Numbered from the stretch's first letter, positions 45,603-56,895 are shown. The stretch: DNA of 64,000 bases from Channallabes apus (GCA_030522415.1 CM060127.1:5270707-5334706), one strand, 5' to 3'. Notes: generated by a model from the letters alone, not told the origin. Numbers and translations are program-made.

Positions 45603-46091
45603 GTTACAGTTAATGCGCAACCAAACTGTGTCTGAGTTCTGATTAAACAGAAAGCATTCCATGAGCAGCAATAACACCAATAAACTTGATGGACACGCAC
45701 CCACTTTCAAATAATACAGCGTAATTTCCTAGAAATAACCAGGGAAAAGTGAAACTAAAAACTAATAGTAAAAGATGAAGACAAACAACTTTATGATAAC
45801 TAGTCAATGTCTGTATACAAAACGTAAGCAGTGATATACTGCTTTAAAAGTGATACAGAATTATTTTCTGCATATTCTTTAAAAAAATTAACCACTCTTC
45901 TTTGTAAATCTTTATCATGTTTTACCATAAAATAAGAAATGTATAGGGGAAAGTGCATCGATTTACCACTCTGACTTTTTTCTTTTATTAGGAAAGTGGT
46001 GGTTTATTACTAAACAAAACTGCAGCCTCTTGCTCTTTCCTTCCCTGTGTGTGTGTGCCTGCACATGTGTGGGTGTGTCAGAGAGAGAGAA

Positions 46092-46192
46092 AGATAGAGA
46101 GAGAGAGAGATCTCCTCTATGACACGAATAGCCTACCCTTTATTGTAGGCTGTTCGTGTCATATGAGGAGATCTCTCTCTCTCTCTCTATCT
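46092..46192. repeat. 101-bp near-perfect palindrome with GA/TC arms
   Basis: The left arm runs from 46092 (AGATAGAGAGAG) through GATCTCCTC and GACACGAATAGCCTAC. The right arm is its inverse back to 46192. Arms of about 45 bases with one mismatch and one extra base enclose an 8-base loop (CCTTTATT). Confidence 0.85.
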
Positions 46193-46284
46193 AGGTGTGC
46201 GTTATATGATATAATATAATTAACAAGTTTCCGTAACATGCGGTATACTACATGATATGAGCATGATATATAAATAAAAAAGAA

Positions 46285-46362
46285 CTGGCATTCTTAAGAC
46301 ACGAACCGGGGATCACCTGCCTTCAGTGAAGATACTTTAACCATTTCACTATATAGAAAGCT
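46285..46362 (-). repeat. tRNA-like dispersed sequence, copy 2
   Basis: On the minus strand it has TAGTGAAATGGTTAAAG (A-box-like), CTTCACTGAAGGC and GGTTCGTGTCTTAAG (B-box-like). The 45-base core is shared with 20105-20160. The acceptor stem is not convincing. Confidence 0.4.
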
Positions 46363-46369
46363 GTGAGAT

Positions 46370-47130
46370 TTATTGACTAAAATCTTCTTTTTTCCCCATC
46401 AATGTACACGAACAATACAACATTTACATGACAAAAGCCAGCCAAAAGTGTGACTTTGCAGTGTTAATATACGTTGTAACACACTCTTAATGTTAAAGAA
46501 AAAACACACATGACCGCCCTTAAGCATGAAATTACTATAGCCCATACTTAGCCGAGTTATTAATTAATTAATTAAAAATATGTAAACAATGCAGTAACTT
46601 CCAGTGGCACGGTGTCTTAAGGTCGGACCATTAAAGCATAGTTAGTGACTGGTACTCAGACACTGACACAGTATACATCTCCAAGATGACAAGCTTGATT
46701 TAATCATGAAAATATATTGACAACAATGCAAGAACTGCAGTTAACTGAAGCAGTCACTGCTCCACCTCGCAGTACTATACAGCATTTGTGGGCTTCGTTC
46801 ACTGCGTCATCGCGGGGGATCTGGGTCTGTGCACAGAAAGGTCACGGATATGCGAAAGATTGGGGAGGGTCCTACCACAGAGCAGGGGGCTGTTTGAAAA
46901 GACTCCTATTGTATGCTGCAGCAAAACAACAATATCTTGGCGTGATCGAACTCACAGCTTTGAACTCATGCTTCCAATTTACAACATCAAGGGATCTCAC
47001 AGTTTTGATCTAATGCTTCCGCTCCCTCGACCACACCTCTGCTCAACAAAACTTGTCACAACGCCAAAGGATCCCATGACTCTGAACTAACGCCTCTGCT
47101 TCTCGGATCAATACTCAGCTCAGCCTTTTG
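46370..47130. other. No gene recognised
   Basis: The frame 46717-47013 (98 codons) is open but without known motifs. Overlapping frames are equally open. Confidence 0.45.
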
Positions 47131-47139
47131 TATTCAAGC

Positions 47140-47930
47140 CCACACGCTTATCATGCCAAACTCTTCATCAGCATGCCTGTCGCCTGAGTTTGGGTCCACC
47201 TCCCCAAGCACCTCAGTACATCCTGACATGGGGACATGTTCTGCTTTAGTCCCATCGATGTAGACGGATGGGTAGTGTCTGCTGATTTTTAATTTCTGGA
47301 CATCAGAAATTGAATACATTTTTAATTTCTGGACACAATGAGCTCTTTGGTTTTCTTGGTGTTAGTGGTGAGGTTGTGGACCGAATACAAACTGATAGGG
47401 TACAAATTTCCTATTTATACGTCAACTTATCATTTCTGGTGATGTGGCCTACCACCGTGGTATCATCTGCATACTTGGTTATTATGTTGGCGTTATGCAG
47501 AGGAACATAGTCATGGGTAAACAGGAAATAGTGCAATGGACTCAGCACACAACCCTGTGGAACTCCAGTGTTCAGAAGGAGCATAGAAGGCATGTGATTG
47601 CCCAGTCTAACAGACTGAGGTCTGTCAGTGAGGAAGTCCAGAATCCAACTGCAAATGTAAGAGCTGACACCCAGGCCCTGGAGCTTGGTGCTCAGCATAG
47701 TGGGTATAACTGTATTAAAAGCAGAGCTAAAATCAATAAACATGATTCTTACAGTACATATGTGTTGTTGTCTGGATAGGAGGGGGCAAAATGAAGTTAT
47801 TCTTCATTAATTCATTAATTGACCTGTTTGGGCAATAGGCAAACTGCGTAGTACTGAGTGCATAGGAGAGATGTCATGTTTTTTGGAATACTTCCTGCAT
47901 TCTAGGTCAAGCGGGAATAGAAATGATTTA
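47140..47930 (-). mobile_element. Rex1/L2-type LINE reverse transcriptase fragment
   Basis: The minus strand encodes [17 protein letters not shown] with the first catalytic [32 protein letters not shown] and [13 protein letters not shown] with the catalytic YADD (47743-47411). Decayed upstream sequence reaches about 47930. Downstream, YPSVYIDGTKAEHV (near 47270) is the block after the RT core. There are stops and a short gap, so it is dead. Confidence 0.82.
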
Positions 47931-48095
47931 GCTCATTAGCTCAAAGACAATGTTGATGAGTCTGTGTCGGTGGTTTGTAGTCAATGATGGATTGGATGGT
48001 CTGAGATCTGCTGAGTAGATACTTCAAAGCATATACAGTATAGACTTTGTAAAAGCTCAACTCAGGGCACAACACAGACACACAGACAGGGAGAT

Positions 48096-48230
48096 TCATT
48101 CATTCATTAATTCATCTTCTATCCTGTGTATAAGGTCGCAGGGGGCCAGAAGCCTATCCCAGGAGACCTTAGGCACAAGGGTGGGAATCCATCGCAGGAC
48201 ACACACACACACACACACACACACACTTTT
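48096..48230 (-). repeat. SINE 3' fragment plus (CA)n
   Basis: ATTCATTCATTAATTCATC, AGCCTATCCCAGGAGACC and ATCCATCGCAGGACACAC match the GAAT-tailed SINE. The CA tract at 48199-48226 has expanded. Confidence 0.8.
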
Positions 48231-48754
48231 TCACAAATTATCTAAATATCTTTACACTGTGAGACGAAAGTGGCTGAAGAAGCTACTTGGATGAGTAGCA
48301 TAATGTTTGAGTGTATGCATGTACGACAGTCTTTATAGTTTGAGTGAGTAACTGTAGGCTATACTTTATTTTAAACTGCTGACTCATTCATGAAATGTAG
48401 GAAATAGTGGGCTAAGAAAGGGAAGCTTTCATAGCATGTGAGTATGTGAGAAATTAACAGGCATTCAAGAAAAAAAGTGTGGTTTGAGCTACAGGACTGT
48501 GTCCCAATAAAGCTTTATGTATGTTGATGCGCTTGTAAACCAATAAGTTAATTTGAGGTTAGACATTTTCCCTGCTGCACTGTTACACTCGGGTTTAGTG
48601 TTCCCCACTCGCTAATCCCATTTTAATCCCTGTTTAAAAGTGTTCATTTGATTTGCTACATGCACAGAGTAATATTACTACTGTATATGTCGATTGTGAC
48701 CAGTTTTGGGGGATGTTCCTTTTTAAAGTAACTAATTACATTATGCTTTGTGCC

Positions 48755-48835
48755 CTAAGTTTCCTGGGATAGGCTCCAGGTCCCTGCGACCCTGTGTATA
48801 AGGATAAAGCGGTACAGAAAATGAATGAATGAATA
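48755..48835 (+). repeat. SINE 3' end fragment
   Basis: CCTGGGATAGGCTCCAGG through AAAGCGGTACAGAAAATGAATGAATGAAT matches the last 80 bases of the SINE at 11398-11773. Confidence 0.8.
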
Positions 48836-49009
48836 ATTACATTGTAAAATTACTGTCTTCAAAAAGTAATCACCTACAGTACATTACTATGTTACTTTCC
48901 AATAAAAGTAACTCCTTTGTGATTCCTCATGCACCGTTGTTTTAGACCTTTATAATTATTCTACCATCATCACTCCGCGAAGTTTGGCCCATAATCTGTG
49001 AACTACTAA

Positions 49010-49166
49010 TACCCCTATCTCACCTATGCAGGCTCGCGTGGTACTGTAGCTGTACAGTAAGTACGGTTCATCATGATTCACCGTCAGTTTTGGCACTGTG
49101 ATTAGGTTTGCATATTTTCTCGTGTCAATCTTTGCATAGTCAAACCGCATAGGTGAGATAGGGGTA
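49010..49166. mobile_element. 157-bp MITE with perfect terminal inverted repeats
   Basis: TACCCCTATCTCACCTATGC at the left is exactly inverted at the right (GCATAGGTGAGATAGGGGTA). TAA flanks both sides (49007-49009 and 49167-49169), which fits Harbinger-type insertion. A TA target is also possible. Confidence 0.8.
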
Positions 49167-50084
49167 TAACAGCAGGAATAACAGAGGGGGCGGGTTATCG
49201 GGGGCGGGACTTGTAGGACGACTTTCACACACACTAATGGTTTGGGAATGACTGCTGTCTGGCTCACGGATTACATAAATTGTCTGAATAATGGATTACA
49301 TAAAAAATAATTACTAAGTAACTGAGTACTTACTGTAAATGGCGGACCTACAGTAACACGTTAGATTAGTCATTACATCAAAAAAGTAATCTGAGTACTC
49401 TAATGCGTTACTTTGTAATGTTCAAACAAAAATCAGATTTCAGAAGAAACAACCCCATGATAGCTAGCTAGCAACAGCTCAGCTAAACTCAGCCCAGGTA
49501 CTGGTCTTTCTACTGTGAAATAAATATACAAGAGTAGTCCTACTGTATATCACAGTAATTATAGCACTGGGTGTTGTTTCCGCTTCTTGGACAGGACAGT
49601 TAAAAAAATGGGGACATTAACAGTGTAACATTGTATGAAACAATCATCTCTAATATCTCTAGCGATATCGAAATTCATTTCTCCATGCTGCTGTACAATC
49701 AGAGCTGCTCCCAGTGAACCAGTCACAGTAACGCTCAAACTGTTCTTACTGTTACATCCTGTTGATACAATATACTGTTGTTGTAATATCTTAAATTTTA
49801 CAATATAGTACAATATCTTAATTTGTTTGTGCAACAGCAAATGGTTTTGTACTTATATACTATACTATGTGTAAATGTTTGTTTTTAATAATGTTTTATT
49901 ACCACGCATGCACAGACAAAAAAATGTCATGATTCGCCACACTGTAAAAAAAAAAAAAAAAGCGTAAAAAAACGGTCAAATGACTGGCAGCAATGGCTGC
50001 CAAACAAAAACCGTAAAATTAAGGTAAAATACTCTAGTTCATATTATGCTCAAAAACATTAAATTTACAGAAATTGTTATTTTA

Positions 50085-50500
50085 TCTTTTACAGAGAAAC
50101 ACCGTTATTTTACAGATTTTTCCTACATTTATACAATTGAACACCTTCATTAAACGAACAACACTAGAAGTTTAACAGTGAAACACCATTCTTTTGCAGA
50201 TTTTTGCTAAATTTATACGATTGAAGACCTTCAATAAAGCAACAGCACTACATGTTTAGCAGTGAAAAACCATTATTTTACAGATTTTTCCCAAAATGTA
50301 TACGATTTAACACATTCATTAAAACAGCACTAGACGTATAGCAGCAAAATGTTTTTATTTTACAGTTTTTACCAAAATTATTACAATCAAACACCTTCAA
50401 TAAAGCAAAAGCATTAGGCATTTAGCAGGAAACACTGTTATTTACAGATTTTTCATAAATTGAAGATCAAACACCTTCAAACAAAGCAATAACACAAAAC
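50085..50500. repeat. Minisatellite, five units of about 84 bp
   Basis: The unit reads roughly CAGTGAAACACCATTATTTT, ACAGATTTTTCC, ACGATTGAACACCTTCAATAAA, GCAACAGCACTAGA. Starts lie at about 50090, 50176, 50260, 50341 and 50425. Units differ by 10-20 percent by eye. Confidence 0.8.
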
Positions 50501-51547
50501 CCCTGATATTTACCTTTTTCTTTTCATAAATTCCTATGAATACATATGTTCAATAAAGTGTTAACACAAACTCAAGATTACAATATTTGTAAAAAAAAAA
50601 AAAAAAAAGTCTGTATAACTGACACAGTATAGTACAGGTATGATGCAAAATACAGTAAAAAGAAGATCAGTTTTATAGCATTACAGTAAAATCCTAAAAT
50701 GAAAAACAATGAAATATTTAGACTATTTTGCTATAACAGTGAAACATTCTCTCTCACAAACTTAAACATTGCTGTGAAATATCCTTGACTAACAACCTAT
50801 GAAGAAATAAATTTTAAACAATATTCTCAATGTTCCAATTAAAGTTGGATTGGAAACTTTATTACAAATATAGTACAATGTGGTCCCTTTTTTTTTAACT
50901 CTATTGTTCTTATATAATGTATGTGTACAAATAACTTAAACTTTTAGTTCAGAATCCTAATGTCTTAGTGCAATTAATTCAAATCTAAAACATACCAAAA
51001 TGGCAAAATGGACGGTCCAGTGTATCCAAGAAAGATCTTCTTCCAAACAGGCAGTAAAGAACTTGGTGCATTAGGGTGGATTGGAAGAGAGAAGAAAAGA
51101 ACACATTAAGATCTTAGATTTAAAAGAAAAACGTGGCAGTATTAATAAATGAGCTTTGTTTACAGCAACAACAATAAGAATTAAAATAAGAATAAAAAAT
51201 ATCTTACCGACATTGTCTCTTGAGCTTGCAGGTATTTTACATTTCAGAGTCTTCTCCTCTGTCCCTCAGAGACTGCTTTCCTCCTCACCTGTAGCTCAGC
51301 AGCGTGTCTTCACTCCTCTGAATTTACAAAAACCCGTTTACTGGCTGCTGAGTCACACCACCCCTGAGCGCGCTAAACATTTGAAGGACGCCTGTTTCCC
51401 ATTAGCTGGTTCATATCACGTTACGTCTGTACCTGAGCAATAAGCGTAGGCGTTTTCCTCATCAGGTCCCGCCCTCACTCGCGCGCTTATTTAAATGCGC
51501 CAGTAATGAAGCGGTAATTAGAATATCTCCGCCTCTGGCTGCTGATC

Positions 51548-51599
51548 AGCCAATCAGAAACAATATTAGAATGTTCCCGCCTCCAGCTTCTGATTGGCT
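51548..51599. promoter_or_regulatory. Opposed CCAAT boxes
   Basis: AGCCAATCAGAA (51548-51559) and TTCTGATTGGCT (51588-51599) are exact inverse copies. Each contains the full NF-Y consensus CCAATCAG. A similar pair is at 60302-60356. Both sit next to CCGCCTCC GC-rich boxes. Confidence 0.55.
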
Positions 51600-52139
51600 G
51601 TGGCATTTAAGCGGAGAGTCCATGGAGTTTACTCTAACGTTTTTGATACAAAAATGACACCATAGTTCCCCTCATACAAGCTAAATATCAAAATGTAACT
51701 TAAAGCAATGCTTTACAACAGCTACACAGCAAATACATTATCCTAGAGTCAGAATATGCAGGCATGCATTAAGAAAGCTGATGGCTAGATTGCCATGGTG
51801 ATATTTCCAGGGATTAAAGTTCTCCGTCGTTACGACGGATTTCCGTTAATTGTAGCGAGTCATCGACGGATTTCCGTCAATCACACTGTTCCGCCTGTCC
51901 TTAATGTTTAAAATTCACTTTTCATAATTTTAATGCTGTGTATATATAGGCTTACATGGGTCTTAAATTAAGGAAAGACAGTGTATTCAGCCTGCTGAGG
52001 AGGATGTGATCAAAGCCTGGAGTGGAGCGACTGCACGTTCCTCTCTCCACTCTAAGCGTTTTGTTATCACTCCGGTATGGATCCACTCAGGGTTTTGGTT
52101 TAGTTTTGAAGAACTACATGTCAGGCTGAGGTATAACTA

Positions 52140-52640
52140 TATTTAAGATAGCATGGACACACTTAATGCAGGAAGGCTCCGATGTTTCGGAGATTGATAA
52201 AAGTGTAAAAAAAAATAAATGGAGATGGGCTTGGCTTAGCAAAATTGGGGAGAATGGCAAGCCTTTTAGTTCGTGGACTAAAAAAAATCAAACATCCAGG
52301 TACGTGTCTTTGCACAGTATGCCACAGGAAACTTCAATATGGCAATAATGGCAAAAAAAAGTGCGAGCTCGCCATCAGTCAGCAGCTAGTCACAATGCTG
52401 CGGTTCGTGCTCTAACAGTACACATGCTCCCAGTCTGGTGCGACAAGTACCACAACGGAGATTCACGCATCTGTGGCCGACCGTGTGCGCGATGTAAAAG
52501 TGCGCCTATGTTCTTTCATAGCGGAGCATGACCTGTCGGTCACAGTCTCACAACCACTAGTTAATTTAATGCAATCAGTTGTCAAAAACAAGAGTGCACT
52601 TTCAAGATTGTCTATGTACGTTTACACTGCCAGGTCTCTA
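52140..52640 (+). pseudogene. Zinc-finger transposon protein relic
   Basis: Frames in the plus strand read NKWRWAWLSKIGENGKPFSS, then after a shift CLCTVCHRKLQYGNNGKK (C-x4-C type TTF/BED finger) and further on VRLCSFIAEHDLSVTVSQPL. The last is typical of the N-terminal part of hAT-related transposase genes in fishes. Frameshifts separate the parts. The following MITE-like sequence (CGTTTACACTGCCAG) is unrelated. Confidence 0.5.
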
Positions 52641-53011
52641 TGCTTAATTCGGATTTGTTGTCTATATCTGATATTTTTGACCGTCTGTTTACACGTTATT
52701 TCCACTATGACTCATATCCAATTTACGTGTTTACACTCGCCATATCATCTGAAACATCGCGCATACTTAAAGGGAGGTTCTTACGCTGCACACTAGCCAA
52801 GATAGATGATACTGGCCCTTTCTACTGTGAAATAAATATACAAGAGTAGTCCTACTGTATATCACAGTAATTATAGCACAGGGTGTTGTTTCCCCTTTGC
52901 TGGACAGGCCAGTTTAAAAAGGGGACCATTTACAGTACACTCCACTCACGTCTCCAGACACCCTTACACCACTGCTTTCTCTCCCACACACACACACCTT
53001 TTCTTGCTTAC

Positions 53012-53084
53012 CTTTAGTTGCATATGTTCCATACAATCCCACACACACTGAGGTGAGAAGCAATGAGAAAAAACACACTGCCAT
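53012..53084 (-). CDS. Candidate signal-peptide exon
   Basis: On the minus strand ATG (53084-53082) opens 24 codons and ends with one base before GTAAGC (donor at 53011). The peptide MAVCFFSLLLTSVCVGLYGT has a short hydrophobic core, as in a secretory signal. The exon ends in phase 1, the phase needed to join the Ig exons at 26.5 kb, which are on the same strand downstream, but the intron would be 26 kb of repeats. It could equally be the first exon of another Ig-superfamily gene or a relic. Confidence 0.45.
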
Positions 53085-53168
53085 CTCAGAACCTGGAAAA
53101 ATCGTGAGTATGAGTATGAGTATGAGTGGAGTAGCCTCTATATGACCACTCCCATCCTCCCTTAGCTT

Positions 53169-53200
<32 letters not shown>

Positions 53201-53734
53201 CAAAGTACAGAAGGATATGAGGTTTTGTTACAGTATTTTTATGTTTAATTACACCATCATACCTTTATTGGAGCTTTTTATTTCCTTTTTTCATCAGTGT
53301 TACTAAATAAGATAAAACCTTATAGTCAAAATAATAAAAATATTTACCCTTCTGCAGACTGCAAGCTAATGAAGGCTGCTTTCACACCAGGCATGGATCT
53401 GAGTACTGTACAGATCTGAGTGCTGTCCCAAAGTCTGTTAGGTTTGTGTTTTGTGACCTCTCAGGTACAGTTCGACACGTAGGAGGACTGGTGTTTAGAA
53501 CTAGACTGTGTCCTCTGAATTCTCTGTGTGTGCAGCATGTTTTGATCTCATCCTCTGCCTTACACAGCCAGAGCTGGTAGAGTAGAGGGGCAGGTGAGAG
53601 AGCTGTCGTGAGATTGTCTCAAAAATATCACTTCTTCTTTTTGTTTATTGGTGGAATGTAACTATTTAGATGCATACAGTAGTATCAGCTGCTGTGTGTA
53701 GAGTGTTATAAGATCTTTGACGGGTGGCACCACA

Positions 53735-53890
53735 GACACACAGCAATGAGGCGAGGTCTTATAGGAAAAGGGTAATTTTATTAAGTACAATGAGAAAAGG
53801 CAAGGGAACTGCGGAGCGAGGAAGGAAAAGGGGGGCAGGGCCAGGCAGTGCCGGGGTGTGTGGAATGACTCTTCTTCCCAGCTGCATTCC
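53735..53890 (-). mobile_element. LTR fragment related to 11787-12298
   Basis: GAGGCGAGGTCTTATAGGAAAAGGGTAATTTT and the following AAGGCAAGGGAACTGCGG resemble the 3' part of the solo LTR at 11.8 kb. Its left tip and the rest of the LTR are not seen. It is followed by a TA tract (53904-53959). Confidence 0.55.
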
Positions 53891-53903
53891 TTTTGTGCTG
53901 GTG

Positions 53904-53921
53904 TATATATATATATATATA

Positions 53922-53959
<38 letters not shown>
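53904..53959. repeat. (TA)n microsatellite
   Basis: 56 bases of alternating TA with one C interruption. Confidence 0.95.
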
Positions 53960-53964
<5 letters not shown>

Positions 53965-54114
53965 TGATCTGATCTGATATATGTACACACTACACACTGT
54001 ATATCAGATTAGATAATTTAGCAACAAATCCAAAGGGGAAATGTGAGACAGAAGGAAAACATGAGCTCATGAAAACAATAAAACAATAGTATTGTATACA
54101 TACTGTAGCATATA

Positions 54115-55731
54115 CAGTGGTGTGAAAAACTATTTGCCCCCCTCCTGATTTCTTATTCTTTTGCATGTTTGTCACACAAAATGTTTCTGATCATCAAACA
54201 CATTTAACTATTAGTCAAAGATAACACAAGTAAACACAAAATGCAGTTTTTAAATGAGGGGTTTTATTATTTAGGGAGGAAAAAATCCAAACCTACATGG
54301 CCCTGTGTGAAAAAGTAATTGCCCCCTGAACCTAATAACTGGTTGGGCCACCCTTAGCAGCAATAACTGCAATCAAGCGTTTGCGATAACTTGCAACGAG
54401 TCTTTTACAGCGCTCTGGAGGAATTTTGGCCCACTCATCTTTGCAGAATTGTTGTAATTCAGCTTTATTTGAGGGTTTTCTAGCATGACCCACCTTTTTA
54501 AGGTCATGCCACAACATCTCAATAGGATTCAGGTCAGGACTTTGACTCGGCCACTCCAAAGTCTTCATTTTGTTTTTCTTCAGCCATTCAGATGTGGATT
54601 TGCTGGTGTGTTTTGGGTCATTGTCCTGCTGCAGCACCCAAGATCGCTTCAGCTTGAGTTGACGAACAGATGGCCGGACATTCTCCTTCAGGATTTTTTG
54701 GTAGACAGTAGAATTCATGGTTCCATCTATCACAGCAAGCCTTCCAGGTCCTGAAGCAGCAAAACAACCCCAGACCATCACACTACCACCACCATATTTT
54801 ACTGTTGGTATGATGTTCTTTTTCTGAAATGCTGTGTTACTTTTACGCCAGATGTAACGGGACACGCACCTTCCAAAAAGTTCAACTTTTGTCTCGTCGG
54901 TCCACAAGGTATTTTCCCAAAAGTCTTGGCAATCATTGAGATGTTTTTTAGCAAAATTGAGACCAGCCTTAATGTTCTTTTTGCTTAAAAGTGGTTTGCG
55001 CCTTGGAAATCTGCCATGCAGGCCGTTTTTGCCCAGTCTCTTTCTTATGGTGGAGTCGTGAACACTGACCTTAATTGAGGCAAGTGAGGCCTGCAGTTCT
55101 TTAGATGTTGTCCTGGGGTCTTTTGTGGCCTCTCGGATGAGTTGTCTCTGCGCTCTTGGGGTAATTTTGGTCGGCCGGCCACTCCTGGGAAGGTTCACCA
55201 CTTCCATGTTTTTGCCATTTGTGGATAATGGCTCTCACTGTGGTTCGCTGGAGTCCCAAAGCTTTAGAAATGGCTTTATAACCTTTACCAGACTGATAGA
55301 TCTCAATTACTTTTGTTCCCATTTGTTTCTGAATTTCTTTGGATCTTGGCATGATGTCTAGCTTTTGAGGTGCTTTTGGTCTACTTCTCTGTGTCAGGTA
55401 GCTCCTATTTAAGTGATTTCTTGATTGAAACAAGTGTGGCAGTAATCAGGCCTGGGGGTGACTACAGAAATTGAACTCAGGTGTGATAAACCACAGTTAA
55501 GTTATTTTTTAACAAGGGGGGCAATCACTTTTTCACACAGGGCCATGTAGATGTGGAGTTTTTTTTCTCCCTTAATAACGTAAACCTTCATTTAAAAACT
55601 GCATTTTGTGTTCAATTATGTTATCTTTGACTAATAGTTAACGGTTTTTGATGAGCAGAAACATTTAAGTGTGACAAACATGCAAAAGAATAAGAAATCA
55701 GGAAGGGGGCAAATAGTTTTTCACACCACTG
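54115..55731 (-). mobile_element. Tc1 family B, copy 2
   Basis: 1617 bp with CAGTGGTGTGAAAAACTATT ends and TA on both sides (54113-54114 and 55732-55733). The same length as copy 3. The terminal inverted repeats are over 200 bp long and nearly intact. It reads minus. Confidence 0.95.
54332..55352 (-). pseudogene. Tc1 family B transposase, one frameshift (copy 2)
   Basis: It begins MPRSKEIQKQ at 55352. The frame is lost at about 55205-55200, where the sequence reads CATGGAAGTGG instead of the CATGGAACAGTGG of the copy at 28.6 kb, a loss of two bases between the HTH and GRPTKI hook. The second frame then runs open for the rest (to 54332). All catalytic residues are intact: D in WTDETK, D in QQDNDPKH, and E in LNPIEML exactly 34 residues later. 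Apart from this frameshift it looks undamaged. Confidence 0.93.
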
Positions 55732-55789
55732 TATAGTATACAATAGAATTGAGGTAGAGAGCATACAATAATCTGGCAATCTGGCCTTG

Positions 55790-56140
55790 GAAAAATGGGC
55801 CACAACGTTATGACAAAGGTGTTTCCTTCCGATTTGGGTAAGCCTGTGACAAAATTGAAGGAGATGCTTGACCATGGATGATGAGGAAACAGTATGGATT
55901 TGAGGAGACCGGCTGGGAGTCAGTTGTCATGTTTGCATCTTGTGCAATGTCACATGCTGCCACGAAGCTGGAAACATCCTCTTTTAATGTTGGCCACCAG
56001 AAACATTTTTGAACATTCATGTGGACCCAGGGTGACTTAAATGTTTGGAGCTGTGCCCCCTTTCCAGAACCTGGGAACGTAGAATGAGCGGAATAAAGAG
56101 GCGAATGGGTTGGAACATTACAGTGCACAGGCTCATATTT
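55790..56140 (-). mobile_element. Gypsy integrase fragment
   Basis: The minus strand carries VQKCFWWPTLKEDVSSFVAACDI, the integrase zinc-finger block also seen in gypsy 2 ([20 protein letters not shown]). Further pieces up to the first catalytic block are broken by frameshifts. No LTR is nearby. Confidence 0.75.
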
Positions 56141-56199
56141 CCCAAAAAATACTTTAATAATTCCAAAATGTTTATAAATGAAGTTTAAGAAAAACAATG

Positions 56200-56834
56200 T
56201 CCAAACAAATCCATTAAAAAGGGCATATAAAAATGCAAAAGAATCGAAACTAACGTAAAAAATGAGAACTCTGGAGAATTTTAATAAAACAAACCTTTTA
56301 ACCTAATGGTTAAAACAACATGGAGCCATTTATACAAACTGGCCAGTCCATTTACAGACATTGAGGGGAAAATACCACATCCCCAAACTCCAAAATACAA
56401 CAAGACTAATAACTGTAATAAAGATTAAACATATATTGAAAAGAAAATGAGAAAGGATAGTGGAAAACCAAAACCAAATATACAAATACCCCCCCCACAC
56501 ACACACACACCAGTGCAGCATGCCTAATGCACGTTCACGCAGCTGAGAAGGGACCCTGGGCATTTTTCTTTGGGTGTTTTTCACAGTCGGTAGACAAGTC
56601 TCTTTAGTGTCCTGCGTTTTTAGAACTGTGACCTTAAATGCCTACTTTCTGTAAGCTGTTAAGGTCTTAACGACCATTCCACAGGTGCATGTTAATTAAT
56701 TGATGATGGTTAATTGAACATGCATGGAAAACATTGTTTAAACCCTTTACAATGCAAACCTGTAAAGTTATTTGGATTTTTACAACATTATTGTTGAAAT
56801 ACACAGTCCTGAAAAAGGGGCGTTTCTTTTTTGC

Positions 56835-56837
<3 letters not shown>
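56200..56837. other. No gene recognised
   Basis: AT-rich. A short AC tract at about 56490-56510. No supported ORF. Confidence 0.5.

Positions 56838-56892
<55 letters not shown>
56838..56892. repeat. (TA)n microsatellite with a Tc1 insertion
   Basis: The TA run ends exactly at the left tip of Tc1 copy 3 and continues for a few units on its other side (58510-58520), so the transposon landed in the TA tract. Confidence 0.93.

Positions 56893-56895
<3 letters not shown>

Larger units (their letters stand above)
48560..49625. repeat. Diverged copy of the 13440-13900 repeat, split by MITE and SINE pieces
   Basis: 48570-48715 and 49440-49510 match 13480-13750 in order. The gap holds a TAACTAATTACATTA-type MITE, a SINE tail (48755-48835) and a small MITE (49010-49166). 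The final 115 bases (49510-49625) recur at 52815-52925. Confidence 0.55.
49940..51650 (-). mobile_element. CACTA-like repeat (terminus CACTGTAAAAAA)
   Basis: The left tip CACTGTAAAAAAAAA is followed by CGTAAAAAAACGGT, ACTGGCAGCAATGGCTGCCA and AAACCGTAAAATTAAGG, a set of subterminal ACGGT/ACCGT repeats. A minisatellite (50085-50500) and a promoter-like CCAAT pair (51548-51599) follow. On the minus strand CAAGCTCAAGAGACAATGTCG/GTAAGATA (about 51230-51205) could be a start-codon exon. I did not find the right terminus. Confidence 0.35.

Noticed and set aside
46717..47090. Two overlapping plus-strand open frames as a new small gene
   Set aside because: Both frames are equally open, without splice or domain evidence; only composition supports them.
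50085..50500. CRISPR-like array
   Set aside because: The units are contiguous minisatellite repeats without unique spacers, in a vertebrate context.
52640..52849. Possible Ig V-domain piece ending in FYCEI
   Set aside because: The upstream part is a MITE-like repeat and the FYC segment belongs to a dispersed 115-bp repeat also at 49510-49625. No framework tryptophan or splice acceptor.
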